Origin: Burkholderiaceae bacterium
GTDB lineage: Bacteria > Pseudomonadota > Gammaproteobacteria > Burkholderiales > Burkholderiaceae_E
NCBI GenBank assembly: GCA_024637155.1
Contig: JAGXFR010000015.1
Location: 62,001-126,000 of the forward strand
Length of the DNA stretch: 64,000 bases
Direction of reading: 5' to 3'
In this document: positions 47,322 to 58,122 of the stretch, in pieces
How the letters are laid out: each line of letters begins with the position of its first letter
Numbering within the stretch: the first letter of the stretch is position 1
The notes under the pieces: generated by a model
What the model was told of the DNA's origin: nothing
Database searches by the model: none
The model's input: only the letters and a program-made list of their open reading frames with translations
Position numbers and translations under genes: made by a program

Positions 47322-48797
47322 ATGCAGTGGGAAGTCGTGATCGGCCTGGAGACGCACGCGCAGCTGGCGACCCGGTCAAAGATCTTCTCCGGCGCGGCGA
47401 CGCGCTTCGGGGCGGAACCCAACACGCAGGCGTGTCCACTTGACCTGGCCCTGCCGGGGACGCTGCCGGTGATGAACCGCGCCGCCGCCGAGTGCGCGAT
47501 CCGCTTCGGGCTGGCGGTGGGGGCCGAGATTGCGCCGCGCTCGGTGTTCGCGCGCAAGAACTACTTCTACCCGGACCTGCCCAAGGGCTACCAGATCAGC
47601 CAGTACGAGCTGCCGGTGGTGGTCGGGGGCTCGCTCGACGTCGTCTGGGAGGAGGGCGGCGAGACGCGCCACAAGACGGTGCAGCTGACCCGCGCGCACC
47701 TCGAGGAGGACGCAGGGAAGTCGCTGCACGAGGATTTCCACGGCATGACCGGGATCGACCTGAACCGTGCCGGCACGCCGCTGCTGGAGATCGTCACCGA
47801 GCCCGACATGCGCTCGGCGCGCGAAGCCGTGGCCTATGCGCGCACGCTGCATGCGCTCGTCGTCTGGCTGGGAATCTGCGACGGCAACATGCAGGAGGGG
47901 TCGTTTCGTTGCGACGCGAATGTCTCGGTGCGCCCGCTCGGCCAGACCGAACTGGGGACGCGCTCGGAGATCAAGAACCTGAACTCGTTTCGCTTCCTGG
48001 AGCGCGCGATCGACTTCGAGGTGCGCCGCCAGATCGAACGGATCGAGGACGGCGGCCGCGTGGTGCAGGAAACGCGCCTCTATGACCCCGATCGTGACGA
48101 AACGCGTTCGATGCGCAGCAAGGAAGACGCGCACGACTACCGCTATTTCCCCGATCCCGACCTGCCGACGCTGGTGATCGAGCCCGCGTGGATCGCGGCG
48201 GTGGCCGCATCCTTGCCCGAGCTGCCGGTGGCGATGCGTGCGCGGCTGATGCGCGATCACGGACTCGGGGAATACGATGCCGCCGTCCTCACCGGATCGC
48301 GCGACGTCGCGCAATACTTCGACGCGGTGCTCGCCGCGCTCGGCGCGGCGGGGCCGGCAAGCGCCAAGCTCGCGGCCAACTGGGTGTCGAGCGACCTCGC
48401 GGCAGCGGTGAACCGCGATGGCATCGGTTTCGCGGACTGCCCGGTGAAGCCGGAGCAGCTCGCCGCGCTCGTCGCCCGGATCGCCGACGGAACGATTTCG
48501 GGAAAGATCGGCAAGGAGATCTTCGCGACGGTCTATGCGGCGAAGGACACGGCCGCCGACGCCGGGGTCATCGACCGGATCATCGACGAGCAGGGGCTGC
48601 GCCAGATCAGCGACCCTTCCGAGCTCGAGCGCATCGTCGACGAAGTGCTCGCCGCGAACCCGAAGTCGGTCGAGGAGTTCCGCGCCGGCAAGGACAAGGC
48701 GTTCAACGCGCTCATCGGTCAGGCGATGAAGGCCACCCGCGGCAAGGCGAATCCGCAGCAGGTCAGCGATCTGCTGCGGCGCAAGCTGGCGCTCTGA
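47322..48797 (+). CDS. gatB: Asp-tRNA(Asn)/Glu-tRNA(Gln) amidotransferase subunit B
   Basis: A 491-residue subunit that phosphorylates the misacylated tRNA and transfers ammonia. [10 protein letters not shown] at the N-terminus, [16 protein letters not shown] near residue 85, and [19 protein letters not shown] are diagnostic. The C-terminal YqeY-like tail binds tRNA ([31 protein letters not shown]). Its 3' end is 4 bp from the convergent pyrE stop. Confidence 0.95.
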   Translation: MQWEVVIGLETHAQLATRSKIFSGAATRFGAEPNTQACPLDLALPGTLPVMNRAAAECAIRFGLAVGAEIAPRSVFARKNYFYPDLPKGYQISQYELPVVVGGSLDVVWEEGGETRHKTVQLTRAHLEEDAGKSLHEDFHGMTGIDLNRAGTPLLEIVTEPDMRSAREAVAYARTLHALVVWLGICDGNMQEGSFRCDANVSVRPLGQTELGTRSEIKNLNSFRFLERAIDFEVRRQIERIEDGGRVVQETRLYDPDRDETRSMRSKEDAHDYRYFPDPDLPTLVIEPAWIAAVAASLPELPVAMRARLMRDHGLGEYDAAVLTGSRDVAQYFDAVLAALGAAGPASAKLAANWVSSDLAAAVNRDGIGFADCPVKPEQLAALVARIADGTISGKIGKEIFATVYAAKDTAADAGVIDRIIDEQGLRQISDPSELERIVDEVLAANPKSVEEFRAGKDKAFNALIGQAMKATRGKANPQQVSDLLRRKLAL

Positions 48798-48801
48798 GGG
48801 C

Positions 48802-49494
48802 TCAGGTCGTAGCCGCCACCCCGTAGCGCTCGCGATACGCGGCGACCTTGTCGCGCCAGGGTGCGAGCCCGGCCGCATCGCCGCCGTCCGATCCGAGAAA
48901 GGCGAGCACGTCTGCGAGGCTCGCGATCGCGAACACCGGAATGCCGTAGAGCGCGTTCACTTCCTGCACCGCCGAGCGTTCCGTGGGCGCTTGCGCCGTG
49001 CCGCCGCGCTCCTGGCGATCGAGCGCGATCAGCACGGCCGCGGGCGTGGCGCCCGCGGCGCGGATCAGTTCGACCGATTCGCGCACCGAGGTGCCCGCCG
49101 AGATCACGTCGTCGACGATCACGACGCGCCCGGCAAGCGGCGCGCCCACCAGCGTGCCGCCCTCGCCGTGGTCCTTCGCTTCCTTGCGGTTGTAGGCGAA
49201 ACCGACGTTGCGGCCGGCCTGCGCGAGCGCGACCGCGGTGGCCGACGCGAGCGTGATGCCCTTGTAGGCGGGGCCGAACAGCAGGTCGTAGCGCAGCCCG
49301 GCGCCGCGCTCCGCCTCGCTCAGGGTGTCCGCATAGAAGCGGGCAATGCGCCCGAGCATCGCGCCGTCGTGAAACAGCCCGGCGTTGAAGAAGTAGGGCG
49401 ACATCCGCCCCGCCTTGGTGCGGAACTCGCCGAAGCGCAGGATGCCCGCCTCGATGGCGAAGCGGATGAACTGCGCGCGTGCGTCGCTCGACAT
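48802..49494 (-). CDS. pyrE: Orotate phosphoribosyltransferase
   Basis: A 230-residue enzyme that makes orotidine monophosphate from orotate and PRPP in pyrimidine synthesis. The PRPP-binding motif [13 protein letters not shown] is near residue 120, and [20 protein letters not shown] and [15 protein letters not shown] are typical. AAGGGAG lies upstream of the ATG. It is slightly longer than the E. coli protein. It converges with gatB. Confidence 0.93.
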   Translation of the reverse strand: MSSDARAQFIRFAIEAGILRFGEFRTKAGRMSPYFFNAGLFHDGAMLGRIARFYADTLSEAERGAGLRYDLLFGPAYKGITLASATAVALAQAGRNVGFAYNRKEAKDHGEGGTLVGAPLAGRVVIVDDVISAGTSVRESVELIRAAGATPAAVLIALDRQERGGTAQAPTERSAVQEVNALYGIPVFAIASLADVLAFLGSDGGDAAGLAPWRDKVAAYRERYGVAATT

Positions 49495-49827
49495 GGGCTC
49501 CCTTTTCCGTGGGTCGGCGTGAAAGCCAGATCATACGTCGATCGCCTCGGGCGCTGCGATCCACGGCACGCTCGTCGGGGATTTCACCCGCATGGGGTAG
49601 CATGAGCTTGCCATCGGTCGGCCCTCGCGCGCCATCGGGCCCGCCGAGTGAGGAGTTTTGCGCGCCCTCATGGCACGCTCTGTTTCGCCTGCGCTTTGCT
49701 TTGGGTTTCGAGCCGCGCCGGCCCAGGGGACCGCAGCCGCCAGCGAGGCAGCCTTGGGAGGTGGATCTCGCAAGGGGGCTTCGGGACTGTGTGGAGAGTT
49801 CGTCCAGAACGTGGAGATTCGAATCAT
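49495..49827. other. Intergenic region upstream of the PAS/GGDEF/EAL gene
   Basis: This 333-bp gap between divergent pyrE and the signalling gene has no recognised RNA or repeat. From 49648 it is open in the frame of the downstream gene (GTG start), but the 60 extra residues are arginine/serine-rich, show no domain, and lack a ribosome-binding site, so they are treated as probably untranslated. Confidence 0.5.
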
Positions 49828-52800
49828 TTGACGTCGATCGACGTCCGCCGGACGCATCCCGTCGGGGACGACGGGGAGCACATTGCGGACGGTGTTCCGA
49901 GCGACGTGCTCGCGCGCTTCGGTCCGCAGTGCATGGGCCGGCTTGTCGACCTGGGCTCGGATTGGTTCTGGGAGACCGACGCGGAGCACCGGTTCTCGTG
50001 GTTTTCGGTGCCGGCGAGCTTGCGTGCCGTGCAGAACCCGGGCCGGAACATGGGATCGCAGCGCTGGAACCTGCCGGGTGCGGATCATCCGGCGAACTCG
50101 TGGGCCGATCATCTGGCCGCGAGCGACGCGCACGAGACGTATCACGACTTCGAATACATCACGGGCAGCGAGACGCTTGGCTGGGCGTGGCGATCCGTCA
50201 GTGGCGTCCCCTTCTTCGATGAGGCCGGCAAATTCCTCGGCTATCGCGGCACGGCGCGCGACATCACCGAACGAAAGGCAACAAAGGCGCGGGCGCGGCG
50301 CGTCGCGCAAATGTACGCCGCGCTCGAGGGGATCAATCAGGCTGTGGTCAACGTCGCCGACGAGCTTGGCCTCGCGATCGCGGCGTGTGACGCTCTGTAC
50401 GAGCTCGGCGGCTTCGAAATGGTCAACATCCGCCGCATGGATGCGTCGGCATCGGTGTTGGCCCCGATCGCGGCGCGCGGGATCGCCGTGGGGGATCTGG
50501 CGAACTTCCATCTCCCGCTGGACGACGACGCGGCGCAAGTGGCGCGGCGCGCGCGCGCGTGGGGACCCGGCGAGCGCGCATTTCAGGAGGGACGCACTTG
50601 TTACGTCCCCGACTATCACGTGGATCCCGATCTCGCGGCAAGCCATGAGCGGGCGCGCGAACAGGGCGTGGCTTCGATCGTCGGCGTGCCGCTGCGCTGC
50701 GGCGCGCGCGTGTGGGGCGTGCTGTCCATCGCATCCGGCGTTGCGCACTGCTTCGATGACGAGTTGCTCCGACTCATCGAGCAGGTGGGCTCCTCTCTGT
50801 CCTACGCGCTCGATTCGCTGCGCGCCTCCGCGGAGCGTGGGGACGCGCGGGCGCGGCTGGCCGCCAACGAGGCCCGCTACCGGCACCTGACGCGACTCTC
50901 CACGGACTGGGTGTGGGAGACCGATGACCAGCACCGGCTGGTCTACATGACGCAGCCGCAGGGAAACGAGGTGGCGCCCGTGGCCGAACTCGGACGAGCG
51001 CGCTGGGAGATGCCGCGTGTGCAGGGGGTTGCCAACGACTGGGACGCGCACCGGCACGCTCTGGCGGCGCACGAGCCGTTTCGCGACTTCCACTATGCGG
51101 GGCGCGACGACGCGGGCGTCATTCGCTGGTTCAGTCTCAACGGCGACCCGGTCTTCGACGCAAGCGGGGAATTCGCCGGATACCTTGGCACGAGCGCTGA
51201 CATCACGGCCCGTCGCAACGCCGAGGAACGAGCGGCGCGGCTGACCCGGCTCTACGCTGCGCTGGGAACGATCCACGAAGCCGTGTCCGGCAACGCCGGC
51301 GCGGCAGAACTCCACGCGGCGACCTGTGAAGCGCTGCACGACATCGGCGGCTTCACGGTGTCTGTTGTGCGCATGGTCGATGCGGCCGGCGAGGTCCTCG
51401 CGCCGGTTGCGTCCAGCGGGATGGACATCAAGCGCTTGAGCACCTATCGCTTTCCGGGGGGCGGCACAGAGGCGGCGCAGCAGGAACCCGGGACGAGCTG
51501 GTCCGACCCGCACCCGATCGCGTTCCGGGAGGGACGCACCTGCTACGTTCCGGACTATCTCGTGGACGCAGAGCTGCGCGCGAGCTGGGGCCGGGCGATC
51601 GAGCAGGGTGTTGCGGCGGTGCTTGCCGTTCCGCTGCGGTGCGGGGGGAAGACCTGCGGCGTGCTTTCCGTTGCCGCCCGGGAAGCACATTATTTTGACG
51701 ATGAACTCCGCGAACTCGTCGAACGCGCAGCCGCCGCCCTCTCCTACGCGCTGGATGGCTGGGCGACCGAAGCGCAGCGCCGTGCGGCACAGCACCAACT
51801 CGCCGCGAGCGAGGAACGCTTCCGGCGCCTGAACGAACTCTCGGTGGACTGGATCTGGGAGCGCGATGCGGAGCTGCGGCTCACCTACCTGTCGCCCTCG
51901 TATTTCGAGCTGACCGGGATGAGACCCGAGGATGTGCTGGGAACCGGCATTGCCGAGTTACACGAGGTGACCGACGATGAAGAAACGCGGCGCACCTATT
52001 TCGCGGCGGTGATCGCGCATCGTCCGTTCCGGGACTATGAATACGCGCGGCGCGATCCGGACGGCGTGCTGCGCTGGCGCAGCATTTCGGGTGATCCGAT
52101 CCTTGATGACGCTGGCGGGTTCAAGGGGTACCAGGGAACGGGTCGCAACGTCACCGAGCGCAGAATCCACGAGGAAGCGCTGCGCCGCCAGGCGAACTTC
52201 GACGCGCTGACGGGGCTGCCCAATCGCACCTTGCTGCGCGATCGCATCCAGCACGCCATCGGACACGCGGCGCGTTCCGGCCGGACGGTGGCGGTGATGC
52301 TGCTGGATCTGGACGAGTTCAAGCAGATCAACGACTGCCTCGGACACGAAGCCGGGGACGCGGTGCTGCGTCGTATCGCCGGGTCGCTGCAGCGCTGCGT
52401 GCGCCCCGAGGACACGGTCGGCAGAATGGCCGGTGACGAGTTCGTCGTCGTCCTCGAAGAACTGGAGGCCGAGGCGCAGATCCAGGAGATCGCGACCCGG
52501 CTGCTGGCCGATCTCGCGACGCCGCGTGATGTCGAGGGGCGAATCGTCAGCGTCAGCGCGAGCATCGGCGTCGCGATCTTCCCGCGCGACGGCGACGATG
52601 CGGCAATCCTGTTGCGCAACGCGGATGCGGCGATGTATCAGGCCAAGGCCGGCGGTGGCGGCGCGGTCCATTTCTACACGGAAGCGCTCAATGCGCGCGC
52701 CGCCCGCTATGTGTCGGTGCGCGCCGATTTGCACCGCGCGTTGGAGCGCGGTGATTTTGCACTGCACTATCAGCCGATCGTAGGCTGCGGCGATGGCCGG

Positions 52801-53514
52801 GTCGTCGGCGCGGAAGCGCTGCTGCGCTGGCGCCGCGCCGACGAGACCTTGGCGCTGCCCGAGGAATTCATCGACGTGGCCGAGGACACCGGTCTGATCG
52901 TGCGGATCGGCGCGTGGGTGTTGCGCTCCGCCTGTGCGCAGGCGAAGGCGTGGCAGGAGGCGGGACACGCGCGGCTGCCGGTCTCAGTGAACGTGTCGGC
53001 ACGCCAGTTCCGTCACGGCGATCTGGTGGCCCTGGTGCAAGACGCGCTCAGCGAATCGGGCCTCGCCGCGGATCTGCTCACCCTGGAGCTGACCGAATCG
53101 ACGATGATGAGCGACCTGGACGCAGCCACCGCGACACTCGCCAAAATCAAGGAACTCGGCGTTTCCGTATCGATCGATGACTTTGGCACCGGACATTCGT
53201 CGCTCGCGTATCTGAAGCGTTTCGCGGTGAGCGAACTCAAGATCGATCGCAGCTTCGTGCGCGACGCGCCGACCAATCCGGACGACGCGACGATCGTGCG
53301 CGCGGTCATCGACCTTGCGCACGCACTGGGGCTGCGCGTGGTCGCCGAGGGTGTCGAGACCGACGAGCAGGCCGTGTTGCTGCGGCAATTCGGCTGCGAC
53401 CGGATGCAGGGGTTCCGGCTCGGCCGCCCGATGCCGGCGGCAGCGTTCGTGAAACTGCTCGGCGCCGCGCGGGTCGAGGCCTGCGCCGAGACCCGTGCCT
53501 TCACTTTAATGTAA
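49828..53514 (+). CDS. PAS-GAF-PAS-GAF-PAS-GGDEF-EAL cyclic-di-GMP signalling protein
   Basis: A soluble protein of about 1228 residues from the TTG at 49828 (a GTG at 49648 would add 60). Order: PAS (WFWETDAEH, from about 46), GAF (about 160-300), PAS (VWETDDQH, about 361), GAF (about 475-640), PAS (WIWERDAEL, about 675), diguanylate cyclase domain with AGDEF at 868-872, and phosphodiesterase domain with EAL at 996-998 plus DDFGTGHSS and the VVAEGVET motif. AGDEF is a tolerated variant, so both activities are possible. The two GAF domains are clear duplicates ([10 protein letters not shown] in both). No membrane segment is evident. The signal is unknown. Confidence 0.88.
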   Translation: MTSIDVRRTHPVGDDGEHIADGVPSDVLARFGPQCMGRLVDLGSDWFWETDAEHRFSWFSVPASLRAVQNPGRNMGSQRWNLPGADHPANSWADHLAASDAHETYHDFEYITGSETLGWAWRSVSGVPFFDEAGKFLGYRGTARDITERKATKARARRVAQMYAALEGINQAVVNVADELGLAIAACDALYELGGFEMVNIRRMDASASVLAPIAARGIAVGDLANFHLPLDDDAAQVARRARAWGPGERAFQEGRTCYVPDYHVDPDLAASHERAREQGVASIVGVPLRCGARVWGVLSIASGVAHCFDDELLRLIEQVGSSLSYALDSLRASAERGDARARLAANEARYRHLTRLSTDWVWETDDQHRLVYMTQPQGNEVAPVAELGRARWEMPRVQGVANDWDAHRHALAAHEPFRDFHYAGRDDAGVIRWFSLNGDPVFDASGEFAGYLGTSADITARRNAEERAARLTRLYAALGTIHEAVSGNAGAAELHAATCEALHDIGGFTVSVVRMVDAAGEVLAPVASSGMDIKRLSTYRFPGGGTEAAQQEPGTSWSDPHPIAFREGRTCYVPDYLVDAELRASWGRAIEQGVAAVLAVPLRCGGKTCGVLSVAAREAHYFDDELRELVERAAAALSYALDGWATEAQRRAAQHQLAASEERFRRLNELSVDWIWERDAELRLTYLSPSYFELTGMRPEDVLGTGIAELHEVTDDEETRRTYFAAVIAHRPFRDYEYARRDPDGVLRWRSISGDPILDDAGGFKGYQGTGRNVTERRIHEEALRRQANFDALTGLPNRTLLRDRIQHAIGHAARSGRTVAVMLLDLDEFKQINDCLGHEAGDAVLRRIAGSLQRCVRPEDTVGRMAGDEFVVVLEELEAEAQIQEIATRLLADLATPRDVEGRIVSVSASIGVAIFPRDGDDAAILLRNADAAMYQAKAGGGGAVHFYTEALNARAARYVSVRADLHRALERGDFALHYQPIVGCGDGRVVGAEALLRWRRADETLALPEEFIDVAEDTGLIVRIGAWVLRSACAQAKAWQEAGHARLPVSVNVSARQFRHGDLVALVQDALSESGLAADLLTLELTESTMMSDLDAATATLAKIKELGVSVSIDDFGTGHSSLAYLKRFAVSELKIDRSFVRDAPTNPDDATIVRAVIDLAHALGLRVVAEGVETDEQAVLLRQFGCDRMQGFRLGRPMPAAAFVKLLGAARVEACAETRAFTLM

Positions 53515-53541
53515 GATTCGCCCCATTTTTGTGAGGTCGGG

Positions 53542-54381
53542 ATGCAGCAAGACCCGAGTAACCGTTTTCCCTCGTCGCGCGCAAGTCTTGGGGTTCTGGC
53601 ACTTGCACTGTGGCTCGGAGTCTCGGGTGCCGCGTTCGGCGAGGAGTTGCGCATCGGTGGTACCGGGGCGGCACTGGGCACCATGCGGCTGCTCGCCGAA
53701 GCATTCACCGCGCGCAATCCGGAGATTCACGTCACGACGGTGCCAAACCTTGGCAGCGGCGGGAGCATCAAAGCGATGCTCGCCGGCGCGATTGGATTGG
53801 CGGTGACATCGCGCCCGATGACGGAAACCGAGCGCAAGGCGGGCGCCGTCGAGACGGAATATGCGCGCACGCCCTTCGTCTTCGCGGTTGCCACCAAGTC
53901 GAGGCTCACCGCCGTCACGACCCGGGAACTGGCCGACATCTATGCCGGAACGATGGTGAAATGGGCTGATGGCAGCACGGTGCGCATCGTGTTGCGACCG
54001 AGGAGCGACACTGATACGGACATCGTCAAGAGCCTCTCCCCGGAACTCAGCGCTGCGGTCGAGATGGCGACGAAGCGGCCCGGAGTGCGGGTCGCGGTCA
54101 ACGATCAGGATGCTGCCGACGACCTGGAGAGAATTCCCGGCGCCATCGGACCGAGTTCGCTCGCGCTGATCCTCTCCGAGAAGCGTGCGCTGCGGGCGCT
54201 GACACTCGACGGCAGGGAGCCGACAACCGCGGCATCGGCCACCGGATCCTATCCGGTTCACAAGCACCTGTTCTTCGTGACCGGCGCGACGCGCTCGACC
54301 GAGGTCGAGCAGTTCATCGCATTCGTACAATCCCCTGCCGGACGGGAGATCCTCGTCCGCAACGGCCAATGGGTTCCATGA
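53542..54381 (+). CDS. Periplasmic PstS-like substrate-binding protein
   Basis: A 279-residue secreted protein. The signal peptide ends near residue 33 (LGVSGAAFGEE). The mature part has the phosphate-binding-protein fold: GTGAALGTMRLLAEAF, the N-GSGGSIKAMLAG segment like the GSGAG anion loop of PstS, SRPMTETE, and LADIYAGTMVKWADG. It lacks transporter partners. Instead it overlaps the next gene, a membrane-bound GGDEF/EAL protein, so it probably senses an anion and signals to that protein. Ligand unknown. Confidence 0.8.
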   Translation: MQQDPSNRFPSSRASLGVLALALWLGVSGAAFGEELRIGGTGAALGTMRLLAEAFTARNPEIHVTTVPNLGSGGSIKAMLAGAIGLAVTSRPMTETERKAGAVETEYARTPFVFAVATKSRLTAVTTRELADIYAGTMVKWADGSTVRIVLRPRSDTDTDIVKSLSPELSAAVEMATKRPGVRVAVNDQDAADDLERIPGAIGPSSLALILSEKRALRALTLDGREPTTAASATGSYPVHKHLFFVTGATRSTEVEQFIAFVQSPAGREILVRNGQWVP

Positions 54382-56681
54382 AATACGCGGCCCGGGCCAT
54401 CGCAGGGGAGGAGCGCGCTGCCCGAATCCTGACGCGCCTCGCCCTCGTGTTGGCTTTGATCGTGGCGGCCGCCCTGCCCGGCGGGTATTTCAGCCTGAAA
54501 TACGCGAGCCATGTTGAACAGGTCGAATTCAAGGCGGCGGCCAAGGCGGACGCGCTCACGTCTCTGGTCGCCGCCAACCCGGGTATGTGGCGTTACCAGG
54601 TGCAGCGCATCGAAGAACTGCTGCAGCACCACCTGACACCGCTGGACGATGACCGCGCCACGGTCCGCGACGCGGCAGGCGCCGTGTTGCTGGTGATGGG
54701 CTCAGTTCCGGCGACGCCGATTCTGTCTCGCTCGGCTCCGATACACGATTCCGGACGGGTCCTGGGCGCCGTCGAAATTGCGCATTCGGCTCGCGACCTG
54801 GCGGTCGGCACGTTGCTCGCGGGCGCGCTGGGTGTGCTGCTTGGCGGCCTGGTGTTCGGGACGCTGATGGTGCTGCCGTTGCGCGCGTTGCGCCGCGTCA
54901 GCGCGGAGCTGGCGCGCGAGCGCAACGAGCTCGCGGCCAACGAGGAGCGGTTCCGGCGCCTGAACGAACTCAACGTCGACTGGATCTGGGAGCGCGACGC
55001 CGACCGGCGGCTCACCTATGTGTCGCCCTCGTACTTCGAGCTGACCGGCGGCAAGCTGGAGGACGTGCTGGGGAAGTCCCCGGATGAGTTCAGCTTCGGC
55101 GCCAACGGCGACGCGCATCCCGACAACTACGACGCGCTGCTGCGCGCGAACCAGGCCTTTCGGGATTTCGAGTATGCGCGCCTGGACCCGGACGGGCAGA
55201 CGCGCTGGCGCAGCATCTCGGGCGAGCCGCAGTACGACGGTGACGGTCGCCTGACGGGCTACCGGGGTACCGGCAAGAACGTTACCGAGCGCAGGAGCCG
55301 CGAAGAAGACCTGTTACGCCAGGCCAGCTTCGACGCACTCACGGGTTTGCCCAACCGCAACCTGTTGCGCGACCGGCTGGGTCACGCGATCGAGCGTTCG
55401 GGTCGTTCGGGCCATCCCGTCGCGCTGATGATGCTCGATCTGGACGATTTCAAGATCATCAACGACACGCTTGGCCATGAGTTCGGCGACGAAGTGCTGT
55501 GCCTCTTCGCCGAGCGACTGCTCGCCTGCGTACGTCCCGAGGACACGGTCGCTCGGCTCGCGGGCGATGAGTTCGTTGTGCTGGTCGCCGAACTTGGCGG
55601 CGAAGACCAGGCACAGGAGTTGGCGAGTCGAATCGTCGAGTCGGTCGGTGGAGCGGTCGAGATCCGGGGCCGCGAACTGCTGCTGTCGGCGAGCGTCGGC
55701 GTCACGATCCATCCACGCGACGGCGCCGACGCCGCCATCCTGTTGCGCAACGCCGACGCGGCGATGTATCAGGCGAAGAAGCGGGGCGGCAACGCGATCC
55801 ACTTCTTCACGCCCGAGCTCAACGAGCGCGCGGCACGCTACGTTGCGGTGCGAACCGAAATGCACCACGCGCTCGAACGCGCGGAATTCGACTTGTACTT
55901 CCAGCCGATCGTGAGTTGCGGTGACGGCCGCATCGTCGGGGCGGAAGCGCTGATCCGCTGGCGCCGCGCCGACGGGGCGTTCGTGTTGCCCGCGGATTTT
56001 ATCGACGTGGCCGAAGACACCGGGCTGATCGTCCCGATCGGTGCCTGGGTGCTGCGCACGGCGTGCACCCAGGCCAAAGCCTGGCAGGCGGCCGGCTACG
56101 ACACGTTCCCGATCTCGGTGAACCTGTCGGCGCGCCAGTTCCGCCACGGCGATCTGGTTGAACTGGTTTGTGAGACCCTTGCCGAGTCGGGTCTCGCGCC
56201 GGAGTGGCTCACGCTCGAGATCACCGAGTCGACGATGATGTCCGACCTGCTGGTGAGCATCGCGACGCTCAAGCGGATCGAGGCCATCGGCGTGGAGATC
56301 GCGATTGACGATTTTGGCACCGGTTACTCTTCACTCGCGTATCTCAAGCAATTCCCGGTGCGCGAACTCAAGATCGACCGCAGTTTCGTGCGCGATGCGG
56401 TGACCAGCCCGGACGACGCGACGATCGTGCGCGCGGTCATCGACCTGGCGCACGCGCTCGATGTGCGGGTGGTCGCCGAGGGGGTCGAGAGCGACGAACA
56501 TGTCGCGCTGTTGCGCGAGTTTGGCTGCGACTGGATGCAGGGCTTCCGGCTCGGTCGTCCGATGCCCGCGTCCGAATTCGAGACGCTGCTGGCCGCTGGT
56601 CCGTTGCTGTGGGTCGGCGAGAACGGCGGCCGCGCGAAAGCCACCGATGATGAGGAGCAGATCTCCTTTTGCCTGATCTGA
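54378..56681 (+). CDS. Membrane-bound PAS-GGDEF-EAL cyclic-di-GMP signalling protein
   Basis: A 767-residue inner-membrane protein. Helix 1 is near residues 18-38, a periplasmic stretch of about 100 residues follows, and helix 2 is near 135-160. Then come a PAS domain ([23 protein letters not shown], about 200), a cyclase domain with AGDEF at 395-399, and a phosphodiesterase domain with EAL at 523-525, DDFGTGYSS and the VVAEGVESDEHV motif. The ATG at 54378 overlaps the stop of the PstS-like gene as ATGA; an ATG at 54369 is an alternative. It closely resembles the PAS-GGDEF-EAL half of the protein at 49828, indicating a paralogous pair. Confidence 0.88.
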   Translation: MKYAARAIAGEERAARILTRLALVLALIVAAALPGGYFSLKYASHVEQVEFKAAAKADALTSLVAANPGMWRYQVQRIEELLQHHLTPLDDDRATVRDAAGAVLLVMGSVPATPILSRSAPIHDSGRVLGAVEIAHSARDLAVGTLLAGALGVLLGGLVFGTLMVLPLRALRRVSAELARERNELAANEERFRRLNELNVDWIWERDADRRLTYVSPSYFELTGGKLEDVLGKSPDEFSFGANGDAHPDNYDALLRANQAFRDFEYARLDPDGQTRWRSISGEPQYDGDGRLTGYRGTGKNVTERRSREEDLLRQASFDALTGLPNRNLLRDRLGHAIERSGRSGHPVALMMLDLDDFKIINDTLGHEFGDEVLCLFAERLLACVRPEDTVARLAGDEFVVLVAELGGEDQAQELASRIVESVGGAVEIRGRELLLSASVGVTIHPRDGADAAILLRNADAAMYQAKKRGGNAIHFFTPELNERAARYVAVRTEMHHALERAEFDLYFQPIVSCGDGRIVGAEALIRWRRADGAFVLPADFIDVAEDTGLIVPIGAWVLRTACTQAKAWQAAGYDTFPISVNLSARQFRHGDLVELVCETLAESGLAPEWLTLEITESTMMSDLLVSIATLKRIEAIGVEIAIDDFGTGYSSLAYLKQFPVRELKIDRSFVRDAVTSPDDATIVRAVIDLAHALDVRVVAEGVESDEHVALLREFGCDWMQGFRLGRPMPASEFETLLAAGPLLWVGENGGRAKATDDEEQISFCLI

Positions 56682-57472
56682 ACGGGTCCGCCTTGCGCGT
56701 CATCACCGCCAACCTCAACGGGATCCGCTCGGCGGCGCGCAAGGGCTTCTTCGAATGGCTCGGCCAGCAGCAGCCCGACTTCGTGTGCGTGCAGGAAGTT
56801 CGCGCACAACTGGAGGCCCTGGAACCCGGCTGGCGTGAGGTCGACGGCTGCTGCGGCCACTTCCACTGCGCCGAGCGTCGCGGCTACAGCGGCGTCGGAA
56901 TCTACGCGCGCGCTCGGCCCGAGCGTGTCATCGCCGGGCTCGGTGTCCCGGAGATCGACGCGGAGGGTCGCTACCTCGAACTGGTTTACCCAAAATTCTC
57001 GGTGATCTCGCTCTACCTGCCCTCGGGTTCGAGCGGGCCGCAGCGCCAGGCCGCGAAGTACGCGTTCATGGAGCACTTCCGCGGGCACCTGCGCGTGCTG
57101 CGCGCGGCGGGACGCGAGGTGATTGTCTGCGGCGACTGGAACATCGCGCACCGCGAGATCGACCTGAAGAACTGGAAGAGCAACCAGAAGAACTCGGGCT
57201 TTCTGCCCGAGGAGCGAGCCTGGATATCCCGCGTGCTCGACGAGCAGGGCTGGGTCGATGTGTATCGCCGACTGCACCCGGAGTCGACCGGCGAGTCCTA
57301 TACCTGGTGGAGCAACCGCGGGCAGGCGTACGCCAAGAACGTGGGGTGGCGGCTCGACTATCAGCTCGCCACGCCGGGCATTGCGGCGAGCGCCCTGTCA
57401 GCGGCGGTCTACAAGGACCAACGCTTCAGCGACCATGCCCCGCTGACGATCGACTACGACTTCAAGCTCTGA
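56669..57472 (+). CDS. xthA: Exodeoxyribonuclease III / AP endonuclease
   Basis: A 267-residue repair nuclease of the ExoIII family acting at abasic sites. NLNGIRSAARKGFFEWL, CVQEVRAQ (metal-binding glutamate), YLPSGSSG, CGDWNIAHREIDLKN and the C-terminal RFSDHAPLTIDYD with the catalytic histidine are all present. The TTG at 56669 overlaps the end of the preceding gene by 13 bp. Full length and presumably active. Confidence 0.9.
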   Translation: MPDLNGSALRVITANLNGIRSAARKGFFEWLGQQQPDFVCVQEVRAQLEALEPGWREVDGCCGHFHCAERRGYSGVGIYARARPERVIAGLGVPEIDAEGRYLELVYPKFSVISLYLPSGSSGPQRQAAKYAFMEHFRGHLRVLRAAGREVIVCGDWNIAHREIDLKNWKSNQKNSGFLPEERAWISRVLDEQGWVDVYRRLHPESTGESYTWWSNRGQAYAKNVGWRLDYQLATPGIAASALSAAVYKDQRFSDHAPLTIDYDFKL

Positions 57473-57526
57473 TCGCTCGCCGAACAGCCGCCCACCGCGA
57501 GCGGCCTGTCAAGAGGAGAGGACACC

Positions 57527-58072
57527 GTGCTGCTCAACACTCCCGTCTGTGAATTCGGCTGGAAGGCGCCGGACTTCACGCTGCAAGACCCGGATGGCAA
57601 GCCCTTCACCCTGTCGCAGAACCTGGGCGACAAGGGCTTGCTCATTGCGTTCATCTGCAACCACTGCCCCTATGTCCAGGCCGTGGCGACCCGCTTGGCA
57701 GCCGACACCCGAACATTGATCGACGAAGGCATTCAGGTGGCTGCGGTGATGTCCAACGACTACCACCATGTGCCCGCCGACTCACCGGCCAACATGAAGC
57801 GCTTCGCCGCGCAGCACGGCTTTGCGTTTCCGTATCTGGTGGACGAGGACCATGCCGTGGGCCGCGCCTATGACGCGGTTTGCACGCCCGAGTTTTTCGG
57901 CTTCAACAGGGACGGCGAGTTGCAGTACCGCGGGCGCCTGGATGACGCCGTCATGGGCAGCGCTGCGCAGCGAGAGCCCGAGCTGCTCAATGCCATGCGC
58001 CAGATCGCGCTGACGGGCAAGGGGCCCGAACGGCAGGTGGCGAGCATGGGTTGCTCGATCAAGTGGCGCTGA
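57527..58072 (+). CDS. Thioredoxin-family peroxiredoxin-like protein
   Basis: A 181-residue thioredoxin-fold protein. APDFTLQDPDGKPFTLSQNLG at the N-terminus is of the AhpC/TSA and TlpA style, and FICNHCPYVQAVATRL supplies a CNHC redox motif near residue 44. No signal peptide is seen, so it is probably cytoplasmic. GAGGAGAGGA precedes the GTG at 57527. The target is unknown. It starts the accessory segment downstream of xthA. Confidence 0.8.
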   Translation: MLLNTPVCEFGWKAPDFTLQDPDGKPFTLSQNLGDKGLLIAFICNHCPYVQAVATRLAADTRTLIDEGIQVAAVMSNDYHHVPADSPANMKRFAAQHGFAFPYLVDEDHAVGRAYDAVCTPEFFGFNRDGELQYRGRLDDAVMGSAAQREPELLNAMRQIALTGKGPERQVASMGCSIKWR

Positions 58073-58122
58073 GCGTCAGCGCAGGACAAGCCCGCATGCG
58101 TTCAATTGGCGGCGCCTCGTCA

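Noticed and set aside
49648-49827. N-terminal extension of the large signalling protein from a GTG start
   Set aside because: No ribosome-binding site, no domain, and arginine/serine-rich content unlike the following PAS domain; a start nearer the PAS domain is preferred, though not proven.
53542-54381. Phosphate ABC transporter operon
   Set aside because: Only a binding-protein-like gene is present; no pstC, pstA, pstB or phoU lies nearby, and the gene is translationally coupled to a GGDEF/EAL protein.
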